Position numbers and translations under genes: made by a program. From Echinicola shivajiensis (GTDB lineage: Bacteria > Bacteroidota > Bacteroidia > Cytophagales > Cyclobacteriaceae): a stretch of 64,000 nucleotides of DNA. Shown here piece after piece: positions 1-8,676 of this stretch (within the stretch, counting starts at the first letter, position 1; each line of letters begins with the position of its first letter). A model generated the notes under the pieces. The model was not told the DNA's origin. It saw only the letters and a list, made by a program, of their open reading frames with translations, and did not search any database. The DNA is taken from contig NZ_JAHHZM010000005.1 in assembly GCF_018642165.1 (NCBI RefSeq), positions 310,001-374,000 of the forward strand, written 5' to 3'.

Positions 1-1
1 T

Positions 2-1144
2 TTGACAGGCTTGTATCCTCATAGTACAGGGGCGATGAACCTACATGAAAATATGTCTCCAGATGTTCCATTATTGGTGGAGCCCCTTAAACAGGTAGGC
101 TATTTTAATATGCTTGTGGGCAAATCACATGGAACGAATAACAAGGATGTTTTGGGGAAATTCGACTATGTGGACAAGGTAAACTGGGCCAGGCCTTGGG
201 AGATGGGGAATATGTGGTTGAGGGCGCTGGAAAACCGACCAAAAGATCAGCCTTTTTTTCTATGGGCAGCATCCATAGATCCTCATAGACCTTTTGGCCA
301 AGGGGAATATCCTTATTTTCATGATCCGGATAGTATTATGCTGCCATCTTATTATCCAGACCTACCGGAAATTAGAAAAGAACTGGCTGAATATTATGAT
401 GAGATCAGCCGTTTTGACCATCATATTGGAATGGTGCTGGATCAATTAGAGAAAGAGGGGATTCTAGAAAATACCTTGATCATAGTTTTAAGTGATAATG
501 GAAGGGCATTTTCTCAAGCCAAAACCAGAATAAATTCTCCTGGCTTGAAATCACCCCTGATCATCAGGTATCCCAAAATGATCCATGCAGGCAGTGAATG
601 TAATGCCTTGGTAAGTGCAGTGGACTTAAGCCCAACCATTTTAGACTTTGTAAATACCGCTGAGCTACCAGGGGCCCAAGGCAAAAGCTTTTTGTCTTTG
701 TTGAAGGGGGAAAAAGATGTTTTCAGGGAATATGCCTATGGGGAACATAACTGGCATTCCTTGAAGGCTTTTGAAAGGGTGGTCATCACCGATGACTATA
801 TGATGATAAAAAACTGGCTACCAGAATTTGAAGCTTCCGGTCCCGGAGATGTGGTTCGAGAACCTTCCTATCAAGCTATGAGGAAATTGTTTGAGCAAGG
901 TGGGTTAGCAGAGAAATTTTCAGACTCTTTTATCAGTCCCAGACCTGCTATGGAATTGTTTGATTTGAACAAGGACCCTCTGACCTTGTACAATTTGGCT
1001 GGTTTAAGTGCTTATCAAACCGAGCTAAAAAGCTTGGTTGCCGAGTTGGAAAAGTGGATGAAAAACACCGGTGATGAATTCCCTGGAGAAGCTGCATTGA
1101 AGGGGGATTTGATCGATAGGAGATCAGGACAAAAACTGGATTAG
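2..1144 (+). CDS. Sulfatase, family S1 (5'-truncated by window edge)
   Basis: Partial sulfatase: the open frame runs off the left edge, so the true start lies outside and the first codon here (TTG) is internal. The sequence begins at the LTG that normally follows the Cys-X-Pro-Ser-Arg formylglycine motif, so the catalytic cysteine is just outside. Visible core features are a K-S-H-G segment, DPHRPF (metal/sulfate-site His/Arg), an SDNG metal-binding motif near residue 165, and the typical C-terminal 'ELFDLNKDP' and 'NLAG' segments. The order resembles heparan N-sulfatase-like S1 enzymes common in marine Bacteroidota PULs. It probably removes sulfate esters from an algal or animal glycan in the periplasm. 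It is 39 bp upstream of the GH117/GH43-like gene, probably in one operon. Family assignment is firm; substrate is not determinable. Confidence 0.9.
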   Translation: MTGLYPHSTGAMNLHENMSPDVPLLVEPLKQVGYFNMLVGKSHGTNNKDVLGKFDYVDKVNWARPWEMGNMWLRALENRPKDQPFFLWAASIDPHRPFGQGEYPYFHDPDSIMLPSYYPDLPEIRKELAEYYDEISRFDHHIGMVLDQLEKEGILENTLIIVLSDNGRAFSQAKTRINSPGLKSPLIIRYPKMIHAGSECNALVSAVDLSPTILDFVNTAELPGAQGKSFLSLLKGEKDVFREYAYGEHNWHSLKAFERVVITDDYMMIKNWLPEFEASGPGDVVREPSYQAMRKLFEQGGLAEKFSDSFISPRPAMELFDLNKDPLTLYNLAGLSAYQTELKSLVAELEKWMKNTGDEFPGEAALKGDLIDRRSGQKLD

Positions 1145-1183
1145 ACATTAACTTAATAAATAAAATTCAATCAAACAGAAATA

Positions 1184-2233
1184 ATGAAGAATAAAATACT
1201 GGTGGTTTTGGCCCTTCTTGCCCTTATAGCAAATTATCAAAACGCTCAGGCTCAATCCAATGTCCCCGCTCCATTGTATGTGGACCCTAATTGGCATGGC
1301 TCCTGCGATCCTGAGGTTATTTATAATCCTGCTGATCAGTATTATTATATTTATTATACCTCAAGAAGGCCTCTACAAGAAAATACATATTTGGGAACGC
1401 CTCTGGGGGTAATTCGTTCCAAGGATTTATCGGAATGGGAGTTTTTGGGCTATTGTAAATTTGATGGACTGGGCGGAACGAAAAATGCAGAAGCTACCTA
1501 CTGGGCACCAGCCATAGTAGCACACGATGGAGAACTCCACATGTTTGTGACATGGAAGCCTGATTATGAATTGATCAATAAGTCCTACTATGGTGGTCCG
1601 GGAAAAATTATTCATTATAAAACCAGTCAAAAAGATCCTGTGAATGGTTGGGAAAGGATTGGAGAAGTACACAATCCTGCTTTAAATTCAATTGATGCAA
1701 CGGTATACAAAAAGGATGGTAGCTATCATCTGTGGTACAAAGCCAAAAGACCTAAAGAAAAAAATAAGCTTTATCATCTTTCATCCAAAGATATGCTGAA
1801 TTGGGAAGATGAGGGCTTTTCAAAAAGTGATGTTTTCAATGCGAGTGCTACCGGTTCGGGGTTTGAAGAAGCGCCTTATGTTTTTAACTGGAAGGGAAGC
1901 TACTGGCTGATTACCGACCCGCATAAGGGGCTTTTTGTTTATAAAAGTAATGACGCTGAAAACTGGAAATTTCAAGGAACGATTTTGCTGGAGGATGGCA
2001 AAAGAAAATGGGATAATACGAGAGCAAGGCACCCAAGTGTTACAGTAATCGGTGATAGGGCATTTATATTTTATCATGTGGAGCCTTGGAGAGAGTACAA
2101 AGGACAACCAGCTACCAAACAGCCCCTGCCAAATCGGAGGTCTGCCCTGCAAATGGCAGAGCTGAAAATTGAAAACGGGGATTTGGTTTGTGACAGGGAT
2201 TTAGAAATCAAATTGCCAGAAATCGCAGAGTAA
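1184..2233 (+). CDS. Secreted five-bladed propeller glycosidase, GH117/GH43-like
   Basis: The first 24 residues form a Sec signal peptide ending in AQAQ. The rest has repeated short blades with W/Y-rich strands typical of five-bladed beta-propeller glycosidases. Candidate catalytic acids sit where GH43/GH117 enzymes have them: D42 in CDPEV, D171 in SIDATV, and E228/E229 in FEEAPYVF. The segments YYIYYTSRR, EATYWAPA, HMFVTW and HLWYKAKR match the general pattern of GH117 (alpha-1,3-anhydro-L-galactosidase) and related GH43-like proteins. At 349 residues it is of normal size. Likely an exo-acting periplasmic glycosidase on oligosaccharides released from a sulfated galactan; the exact family is inference. 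It lies between two sulfatase reading frames in one transcription unit. Confidence 0.75.
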   Translation: MKNKILVVLALLALIANYQNAQAQSNVPAPLYVDPNWHGSCDPEVIYNPADQYYYIYYTSRRPLQENTYLGTPLGVIRSKDLSEWEFLGYCKFDGLGGTKNAEATYWAPAIVAHDGELHMFVTWKPDYELINKSYYGGPGKIIHYKTSQKDPVNGWERIGEVHNPALNSIDATVYKKDGSYHLWYKAKRPKEKNKLYHLSSKDMLNWEDEGFSKSDVFNASATGSGFEEAPYVFNWKGSYWLITDPHKGLFVYKSNDAENWKFQGTILLEDGKRKWDNTRARHPSVTVIGDRAFIFYHVEPWREYKGQPATKQPLPNRRSALQMAELKIENGDLVCDRDLEIKLPEIAE

Positions 2234-2240
2234 ATCAGGA

Positions 2241-2919
2241 ATGAAAAACCTATATAAAATAATTGGACTATTATTAATAGGTCTTCTTGGCTGCTTTGAA
2301 GTTGCCCAAGCGCAGGAAAAGCCTAATGTAGTCATCATTTTTATTGATGATATGGGATTTGGGGATTTGTCCTCTTTTGGCAACCAAGTAGTTTCCACAC
2401 CCAATATGGATGCTTTGGCAGATAGGGGTTTGAAGCTAACCAACTTTTAGGTGAATTCGCCAATTTGCTCCCCTAGTAGGACAGCTTTAAATACCGGGAT
2501 GTACCCCCTAAAGTACAAAATTCATTCTTATCTGGACGATAGTCAGAAAAATGCCAATAGAGGAATGAACAATTGGTTGGATGCAGGTTCCGAAAACTAT
2601 GGCCAAAGTATTCAAGAGGAATGGTTATCGTACCGGTCATTTTGGTAAATGGCACCTTGGTGGAGGCTGTGATGTCGGTGATGCTTATTTACCTCAAGCA
2701 TATGGTTTTGATCAATCTCTGGTGAGTTTTGAGGGGCTTGGTGACAGACTTTTATTTAAGAATGATGGGCTATCCAATGCGAGTGGTAAGTTAGGTAAAA
2801 TATGTCGATATATTTTGGAGATAGCAATTAAGAATACCGACTACAGAGTTTGGAATCCTGGTGTCAATATTAAACCCAACCATGTGGTGCTGTTATCCCA
2901 ACTTAAGAGTTTGAGTTAA
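2241..2919 (+). pseudogene. Decayed S1 sulfatase
   Basis: Sulfatase remnant in pieces. Frame 1 begins with a signal peptide and NVVIIFIDDMGFGD (metal-binding DD) but stops at an in-frame TAG (2448-2450) exactly where family members have a tyrosine, just before NSPICSPSR, the formylglycine motif. The same frame continues through CSPSRTALNTG and about 45 more codons. Homology then moves to another frame near 2592, consistent with one inserted base, giving TMAKVFKRNGYRTGHFGKWHLGGG (the H-F-G-K-W-H substrate site). After SGKLGK, near 2800, sulfatase similarity ends; the SDNG half of the enzyme is absent. Later open codons to about 2975 in shifting frames are unrecognised. An active enzyme cannot be made without several repairs. 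Confidence 0.88.
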
Positions 2920-2981
2920 ATTCAGCATTATTGGCATCTGCTCCCACCTATATGGATATAGGTGATTTTAAAAAGAAATAT

Positions 2982-3016
2982 AATAGGCTGATTCTTTTTG
3001 AATCAGCCTATTTTTT
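2982..3016 (+). terminator. Rho-independent terminator
   Basis: Perfect 13-bp inverted repeat: AATAGGCTGATTC (2982-2994), five-base loop, GAATCAGCCTATT (3000-3012), running into six T. It closes the sulfatase/GH117-like/pseudosulfatase unit. Confidence 0.9.
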
Positions 3017-3559
3017 AGGCAAAATGTGAATTATGCATTTTGATATACTCTCTTGTTCTTTTAGAAATACAGAAATCAAAATTTTGGAACTCATTCCAGC
3101 TTAAGGATTCAAGAAAATAAAAGCATAGCACTATAGCCTGGCGCTGAAAGTTAAACGAACTCACACTTTTTTCTATTCTAAAAGGCAGTTTTTTGAACTC
3201 TTGATATTTGATTTTTTACTAATAACAGTATTTAAAATTGCTTAAGTAGTTGTTAATCAGTGGTTTTGTTGATGTGAATAATAACTTAGACTATTTGAAT
3301 AGATATTAATAAGACTTGGGGAGGGTATTTTTTAAGATTGTATTATCCCAAAAAGAATAAGTTGCTTATGGGGTCTATAATAGAAGAGTTAGAAACCTTA
3401 AAAATCCAGAATAATGACCAGACTAAGAAAGCCTTTTTTATCGCTGCACCAAAGGGTAGATCCTCCCTCCAAAAATCAATTAAAACAAATATCATATTAG
3501 ATTTTTCCTGAAGTCGAAAAGCTTTTAGAAAGATAATTAACAATCTATAACCCTATAAC
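3017..3559. other. Long intergenic/leader region before the first SusC gene
   Basis: About 540 bp with no convincing gene. It holds two short open stretches without recognisable similarity: one minus-strand frame near 3026-3170 lacking a start, and one plus-strand frame near 3368-3511 (48 codons). Both may be relics. The useful signal is the 21-bp element at 3292-3312, shared with the upstream region of the sulfatase/GH2 operon. A long leader of roughly 250 bp separates that element from the SusC start. Confidence 0.5.
3292..3312 (+). promoter_or_regulatory. Conserved 21-bp element (copy 1), candidate HTCS operator
   Basis: T followed by A and then TTTGAATAGATATTAATAA. It matches 20 of 21 positions with 23547-23567 upstream of the sulfatase/GH2/sulfatase operon. 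Both copies lie upstream of PUL operons flanking the HTCS gene, so it is a plausible binding site for that regulator or a shared promoter core. It ends 247 bp before the SusC start. Confidence 0.55.
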
Positions 3560-6500
3560 ATGAAAAAAAATATACTAAAGCCCAGTTCGTGTATTTTACC
3601 TTCAAGTAAGTACAAAGGACTGCGATGGTGTGCTGTATTTGGAATGTCGCTTTTCATGCTAGGTTCTGTTCAGGCAAAACCTAGTGTTATAAAGCATCCC
3701 GACGCAGTTGAAAAATTGAATGCAGAAGTAACGGTAACTGGAACCATATTAGATGAATTTGGTGAACCAATGATAGGTGTAGCCATATTAGAGAAAGGTA
3801 CTGGAAAAGGAACGGTGACGGATATAGATGGGAAATTTTCCATTGATGTAGATGAGAACTCCTCCTTATTAGTTCGTTTTATTGGCTATAAAACCCAGGA
3901 AATAAATGTAGCGGACAGCAATAGTAGCTCCATTGAGATTACTTTAGAGCCGGATGTTGCCAATTTGGAAGAAGTAGTGGTGGTGGGATTTGGTGAGCAG
4001 ACCAAACAGACTTTGACCGGAGCTGTGGGAACAGTGAAGGGTGAAGATTTACAGCGAGTAGGATCTGTGAACACCATTTCTGAAGCACTTCAAGGGGCTA
4101 TGCCTGGGTTGACAGCTGTCAATAGTGGAGGAAAACCAGGTTCTGATGCTGCAGAGCTTTTTATTCGTGGGCGTTCATCATGGAATGGAGATTCACAACA
4201 ACCCTTCACACTTGTTGATGGAGTTGAGAGGGATATCAATAATCTGGATCCCAATGAGATTGAGTCAATTTCTGTATTAAAGGACGCCTCGGCAACTGCA
4301 GTATATGGTGTTCGAGGAGCCAATGGGGTAATCCTTATTACCACCAAACGAGGCAGAGCAGGTAAACCTACTTTTAATTTCTCCAGCAATTTTGGTGTGA
4401 AACAGCCCACGGCAACAGCTTCGAAAGCGGATTATTTGACCGCTATGGAGATGTTTAACGAGGCGGCAACCAATGACAGAAACTGGGACCAGTTGATTCC
4501 CCAATCTACCATGGATGCTTGGAGGGAAAACTGGGATAGCAGGGGGGCGTACAATCCCTATTTTCCAGAAGTGGACTGGTATGATATGTTACTGGGTACT
4601 GGCTATGAACAGACCTACAACCTAAATGCCAGAGGTGGGACAGAATTTGTAAAATATTTTGTATCCCTAGGTTATCGAAATGATGGTGATGTTTATCAGA
4701 CCGAAGAACAGGAAGAATATGACCCTGCATTTGGGATGAAAAAGTATAACTGGCGCTCGAACTTTGATTTTGATTTCACCAAAACCACCCAGTTTAGCGT
4801 GAATTTCTCCGGTAATTACCGTACCAGAACTCAGCCGGGCTATCGGGTAGACGGTGGTGGAGAAGATGGATATGGGCAGGCTCAGTTTTTTAATAAGCTT
4901 TATCAATCACCCACCAATTTGTTTCCAATTTCTTATGATGATGGTACCTATGGGGATTCCCCTTCTGGTGCGCATAATGTTTTTATGCAAATTAACGAAG
5001 GAGGACAGCGTACATATAATTATTATCAGGGCTTTTATGATGCCGAACTCAAGCAAAAACTTGATTTTATAACCAAAGGTCTGAAAGCTAAAGCCAGCGT
5101 CAGCTACACTTCTTTCTCTAATTATGAGAGACAAATCCTAAGAGGCGGAGTAGGAGGAAGTGATGCTGGTTTCAACAAAATCCGGTATTCAAGGTCTTAT
5201 GATTATGCTAATCCTATTGAAGGTCCCAATGGTGAATTGACGTATCCAATTATTACTGAAGTTCGTTTTCCTGGCCCTGAAGCACAAGAGGGACCAGTTA
5301 ATTCAAACCTGCCACAATTATATGGATATAATAGGAGATTGAATTACAGATTTCAGACAGATTATAAAAGAAAGTTTGGTGACCATACGGTAAGTGGAAC
5401 TGCCCTGATGTGGAGACAGCAAGATACAGGTAGGGAAGGTTATCCAAGTAAAAGGGAAGAATGGGTAGCCAGAGCCAATTATTACTATAAGGATCGCTAC
5501 TTGTTGGAAGTAAATACGACTTATTCTGGATCAGAAAAATTTGCCCCAGGTTTACGCTTCGGAATGTTTCCTTCGTTTGCCACAGGTTGGGTGGTTTCAG
5601 AAGAACCTTGGGTAAAAAATGTAGCGGGTACGTGGTTGGATTTTTTTAAAGTAAACTACTCCTATGGTGTGGTAGGAAGTGATGGTGGGCCAAGATTCCA
5701 ATATGCCCAAACCTATAATTCTGGAGGTAATATAAGATTGGGGTATGAAAATAACACCAATTATGGGCCTCTTTATAAAGAAGGTACGCCTGCTAACCCA
5801 AACTCAACTTGGGAAACCAGTACCATGCAGAACCTATCTTTCAAAATGGATCTATTGGAAAGACTGAACATTTCTTTGGATTTCTTTAAAGAAGATAGAG
5901 AGGGGATTCTCATGCAGAGAAGGACACAGCCAGCCTGGTATGGTACTTCAAGTGTTGCTACTGGGAATATTGGAGCTACCAAGAACCGAGGTTACGAAAT
6001 TGAGATTGGTTGGAATGATAAGATTGGAGCTGATTTCAGCTACTATGTCAATTTTAATACTGCTTATGCCGAAAACCGAATTGTTTACAGAGATGATCCA
6101 AGGTTACTGGCCGATTATCTAAAGGAAGCTGGTAAACCGATTGGATGGCAGTCCCGGCTATTGGCGGGAGGAAATTATCAAAGCTTAGATGATATCTATA
6201 ATGGTCCAACACCCACTCATGGTGTGGCCCAGGGAAGTTTGATTGCAGGAGATTTGATGTTTGTGGATTATAATGGAGATGGAGTGACGGATTCCAATGA
6301 TCAGGTAGCCATGAAGAATGTACAGTATCCATGGAGAACTTACGGATTAAACCTTGGATTTAACTATAGAAATTTCGGAGTGAATGCCCTATTCTATGGC
6401 GTAACGGATGTGGGGTATAATTTCCCAGGCCTGTTGTATTGGGATTTTGACAGTGGATTTATTCAGGCCCAGCCTGATGTGACTTCAAGGTGGACCCCTG

Positions 6501-6802
6501 AAAATAGTGGAACTGCAGCCAAGCCTGCCTTACACCTTTCTAATGGACACAATAACTCAGGTAGTACGCTTTTGTACATGGATGGGTCCTATATAAGGTT
6601 GAAAAATGTAGAAATCAATTATCGCGTAAATACCGCCTATCTGAAGAGATTGGGACTGAAAAGTTTCCAGCTGTATGCCAATGGAAACAACCTGTTTACC
6701 TGGTCAAAACTAAAGGATAATAGAATTGATCCTGAAACAAATGGAACCGGGACCTATCCGGTGGTCAAAAGGTATAATCTAGGTTTACGTGTTTCCTTTT
6801 AA
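3560..6802 (+). CDS. SusC/RagA-family TonB-linked outer-membrane receptor (pair 1)
   Basis: 1080 residues, a typical SusC size. There is an N-terminal export signal (about 1-40, ending SVQAK) and a carboxypeptidase-regulatory-like beta-sandwich (about 58-140, VTGTILDEFGEPMIGVAI). A TonB-box-like EEVVVVGFG follows. The plug domain (about 150-265) carries the SusC hallmarks LQGAMPGL, FIRGRSS, LVDGVERDINNLDPNEIESISVLKDASATAVYG and ANGVILITTKRG. The rest is a 22-strand barrel ending in an aromatic (VSF). It imports oligosaccharides across the outer membrane using TonB energy. The SusD partner starts 12 bp downstream, and the pair is followed by a second SusC/SusD pair. Expression is likely controlled by the HTCS at 19,304. 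Confidence 0.97.
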   Translation: MKKNILKPSSCILPSSKYKGLRWCAVFGMSLFMLGSVQAKPSVIKHPDAVEKLNAEVTVTGTILDEFGEPMIGVAILEKGTGKGTVTDIDGKFSIDVDENSSLLVRFIGYKTQEINVADSNSSSIEITLEPDVANLEEVVVVGFGEQTKQTLTGAVGTVKGEDLQRVGSVNTISEALQGAMPGLTAVNSGGKPGSDAAELFIRGRSSWNGDSQQPFTLVDGVERDINNLDPNEIESISVLKDASATAVYGVRGANGVILITTKRGRAGKPTFNFSSNFGVKQPTATASKADYLTAMEMFNEAATNDRNWDQLIPQSTMDAWRENWDSRGAYNPYFPEVDWYDMLLGTGYEQTYNLNARGGTEFVKYFVSLGYRNDGDVYQTEEQEEYDPAFGMKKYNWRSNFDFDFTKTTQFSVNFSGNYRTRTQPGYRVDGGGEDGYGQAQFFNKLYQSPTNLFPISYDDGTYGDSPSGAHNVFMQINEGGQRTYNYYQGFYDAELKQKLDFITKGLKAKASVSYTSFSNYERQILRGGVGGSDAGFNKIRYSRSYDYANPIEGPNGELTYPIITEVRFPGPEAQEGPVNSNLPQLYGYNRRLNYRFQTDYKRKFGDHTVSGTALMWRQQDTGREGYPSKREEWVARANYYYKDRYLLEVNTTYSGSEKFAPGLRFGMFPSFATGWVVSEEPWVKNVAGTWLDFFKVNYSYGVVGSDGGPRFQYAQTYNSGGNIRLGYENNTNYGPLYKEGTPANPNSTWETSTMQNLSFKMDLLERLNISLDFFKEDREGILMQRRTQPAWYGTSSVATGNIGATKNRGYEIEIGWNDKIGADFSYYVNFNTAYAENRIVYRDDPRLLADYLKEAGKPIGWQSRLLAGGNYQSLDDIYNGPTPTHGVAQGSLIAGDLMFVDYNGDGVTDSNDQVAMKNVQYPWRTYGLNLGFNYRNFGVNALFYGVTDVGYNFPGLLYWDFDSGFIQAQPDVTSRWTPENSGTAAKPALHLSNGHNNSGSTLLYMDGSYIRLKNVEINYRVNTAYLKRLGLKSFQLYANGNNLFTWSKLKDNRIDPETNGTGTYPVVKRYNLGLRVSF

Positions 6803-6814
6803 AATTTTATAGAA

Positions 6815-8650
6815 ATGAGAAAAAATAACCTATATATATTTATTCTTCTTTTTGGATTGTTTTCCTGCGAGGAATATTTGGATGTTTCCCCGGATTTTGG
6901 AATAGCAGAAGATGATGTTTTTTCAGAATATCAATCTGCCAGGGGCTATTTGGACAACTGTTATGATGTATTGTATGATATGCATCACTGGCGTTCCCAG
7001 GAATTAGATAGAACCAATATCAATGGGCTTTCTGATGAAGCAGGAACCTTGTATAGAAACAATTTGAATCAGGTCATCAATACAGGTTCTTGGATAGATA
7101 AGCAAGGAGTAGGAGAGATTGGCTGGGGAGGCGAAACCAATTTTGACAGAGGCTCTATTATTTCCAATGCTTTTTTTGCTATTAGAATTGCCAATAAGGT
7201 GATCGAAAAGGTGGAAGAAATTCCGAATTTAAGTCAATCACAACACGATGAGCTTTTAGGGCAAGCATACTTTTTCAGGGCTTGGTATTATTTCCAAATC
7301 ATTCAGCGATGGGGAGGCATGCCCATTCTTGACAAAGCTTACACTCCAAGTGATGATTTGGATCTTCCCCGTGTGACTTATTCCGAAAGTTCTGAATGGT
7401 TGATTTCAGACTTGGATAAAGCCATCAACCTATTGCCACATAAATGGAATGATAATGAATTTGGTAGAGCAACCAAAGGTTCTGCAATGGCAGTGAAATC
7501 CATGGCCGCACTATATGCTGCAAGTCCACTAATGCAGAATGGATTGGAAAGTATTCAATATCGGGATTATGGTCAGGAGTGGTCAAAGAAAGCAGCGCAA
7601 TACGCTCATGAGGCAATCAATTATGTAAATAGCGGTACTGGTGGAACGCGTTATCGTTTGATGGAGGGTGAAGAATATAAGAATATCTTTTACCATGAAA
7701 GCATTAATGCAAGTGACGAATCACTTTGGTTTAATTTGGACGGCGGACGTCGTGGTTCAAGAAGAGGTTTAAGATGTAATTATATTCCACAGTTTTTTTC
7801 TGGCGGTACTGGAAACGATGCAACGGCATTTTCCGGTCCAACCCAGAATATTGTGGACAAGTTTGAGGTGATCAATGATGGACAAGCCTACAGTATTGAT
7901 GATCCTAGGTCAGGATATGACCCCCAAAATCCTTATGTCAATCGTGATCCAAGGTTCTATAATAATGTGATAGTTCCCGGTGAAGAATGGGGATTAAACA
8001 GTGCTGGTAAACAATTGTACCAGGAATTATATGTAGATGGAAGGGATTACAATATTACTACAACAAGCACCCATACACGTACTAGACAATTGACTGGGTA
8101 TATGTGTAAAAAGTTTATTTGGCCTGAATGCAATCGCTTTTTTGAGCAATATGATAAATATCGGATCAATCATATTTTCATTAGGGTTGCCCAAGTTTAT
8201 TTGGATTATGCTGAAGCAATGAATGAAGCTTATGGACCGAATTCGGATCCAAATGGTTATGGACTTACGGCGGTAGAAGCTATCAATGTGGTCAGAAACA
8301 GAGTAGGTATGCCAGATGTTCTAGCAGAATTTACAGGCTCGAAAGAAATCTTCCGTGATAAAATCAGAAATGAAAGAGCTGTCGAGCTGTTTTGGGAAAA
8401 CCACCGTTGGCATGATCTGAGAAGATGGATGATTGCAGAGGAAGTATTCTCCAATCCCATTCAAGGTGTAAGGGCTTTTCCTCCCTCAGGACATAATAAA
8501 GTGCAGGATAAAAGTTCATTAGACTTCAATTATGAAGTAGTGGATTTGGAAACAGAACAGCGGGTATTTGGGCTTAGGTACCATTGGTACCCTGTAGCGC
8601 AATCCGATGCACAAAACCTCTTTAATTTCCAACAGAATCCAGGTTGGTAA
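6815..8650 (+). CDS. SusD/RagB-family surface lipoprotein (pair 1)
   Basis: 611 residues with a lipobox (LFSC, Cys near 18) followed by EEYLDVSPDFG, typical of SusD lipoproteins exported to the outer surface. The SusD alpha-helical TPR scaffold is recognisable from AYFFRAWYYFQIIQRWGGMPI, the SAMAVKSMAALYAASP helix, and the C-terminal signature ERAVELFWENHRWHDLRRWMIAEE with final WYPVAQSDAQ. It acts as a glycan-binding lid on the preceding SusC. Its stop lies only 26 bp before the preferred start of the next SusC gene, consistent with one operon. The bound glycan cannot be read from sequence. Confidence 0.96.
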   Translation: MRKNNLYIFILLFGLFSCEEYLDVSPDFGIAEDDVFSEYQSARGYLDNCYDVLYDMHHWRSQELDRTNINGLSDEAGTLYRNNLNQVINTGSWIDKQGVGEIGWGGETNFDRGSIISNAFFAIRIANKVIEKVEEIPNLSQSQHDELLGQAYFFRAWYYFQIIQRWGGMPILDKAYTPSDDLDLPRVTYSESSEWLISDLDKAINLLPHKWNDNEFGRATKGSAMAVKSMAALYAASPLMQNGLESIQYRDYGQEWSKKAAQYAHEAINYVNSGTGGTRYRLMEGEEYKNIFYHESINASDESLWFNLDGGRRGSRRGLRCNYIPQFFSGGTGNDATAFSGPTQNIVDKFEVINDGQAYSIDDPRSGYDPQNPYVNRDPRFYNNVIVPGEEWGLNSAGKQLYQELYVDGRDYNITTTSTHTRTRQLTGYMCKKFIWPECNRFFEQYDKYRINHIFIRVAQVYLDYAEAMNEAYGPNSDPNGYGLTAVEAINVVRNRVGMPDVLAEFTGSKEIFRDKIRNERAVELFWENHRWHDLRRWMIAEEVFSNPIQGVRAFPPSGHNKVQDKSSLDFNYEVVDLETEQRVFGLRYHWYPVAQSDAQNLFNFQQNPGW

Positions 8651-8676
8651 TAGCTGATCCTAAAAATGAAATTGAG

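Noticed and set aside
3343-3543. 66-codon minus-strand open frame
   Set aside because: No signal, motif or plausible start context; antisense to the SusC leader.
8644-8676. TTG start for the second SusC gene
   Set aside because: Overlaps the SusD stop and adds polar residues before a signal peptide that begins at ATG 8677.
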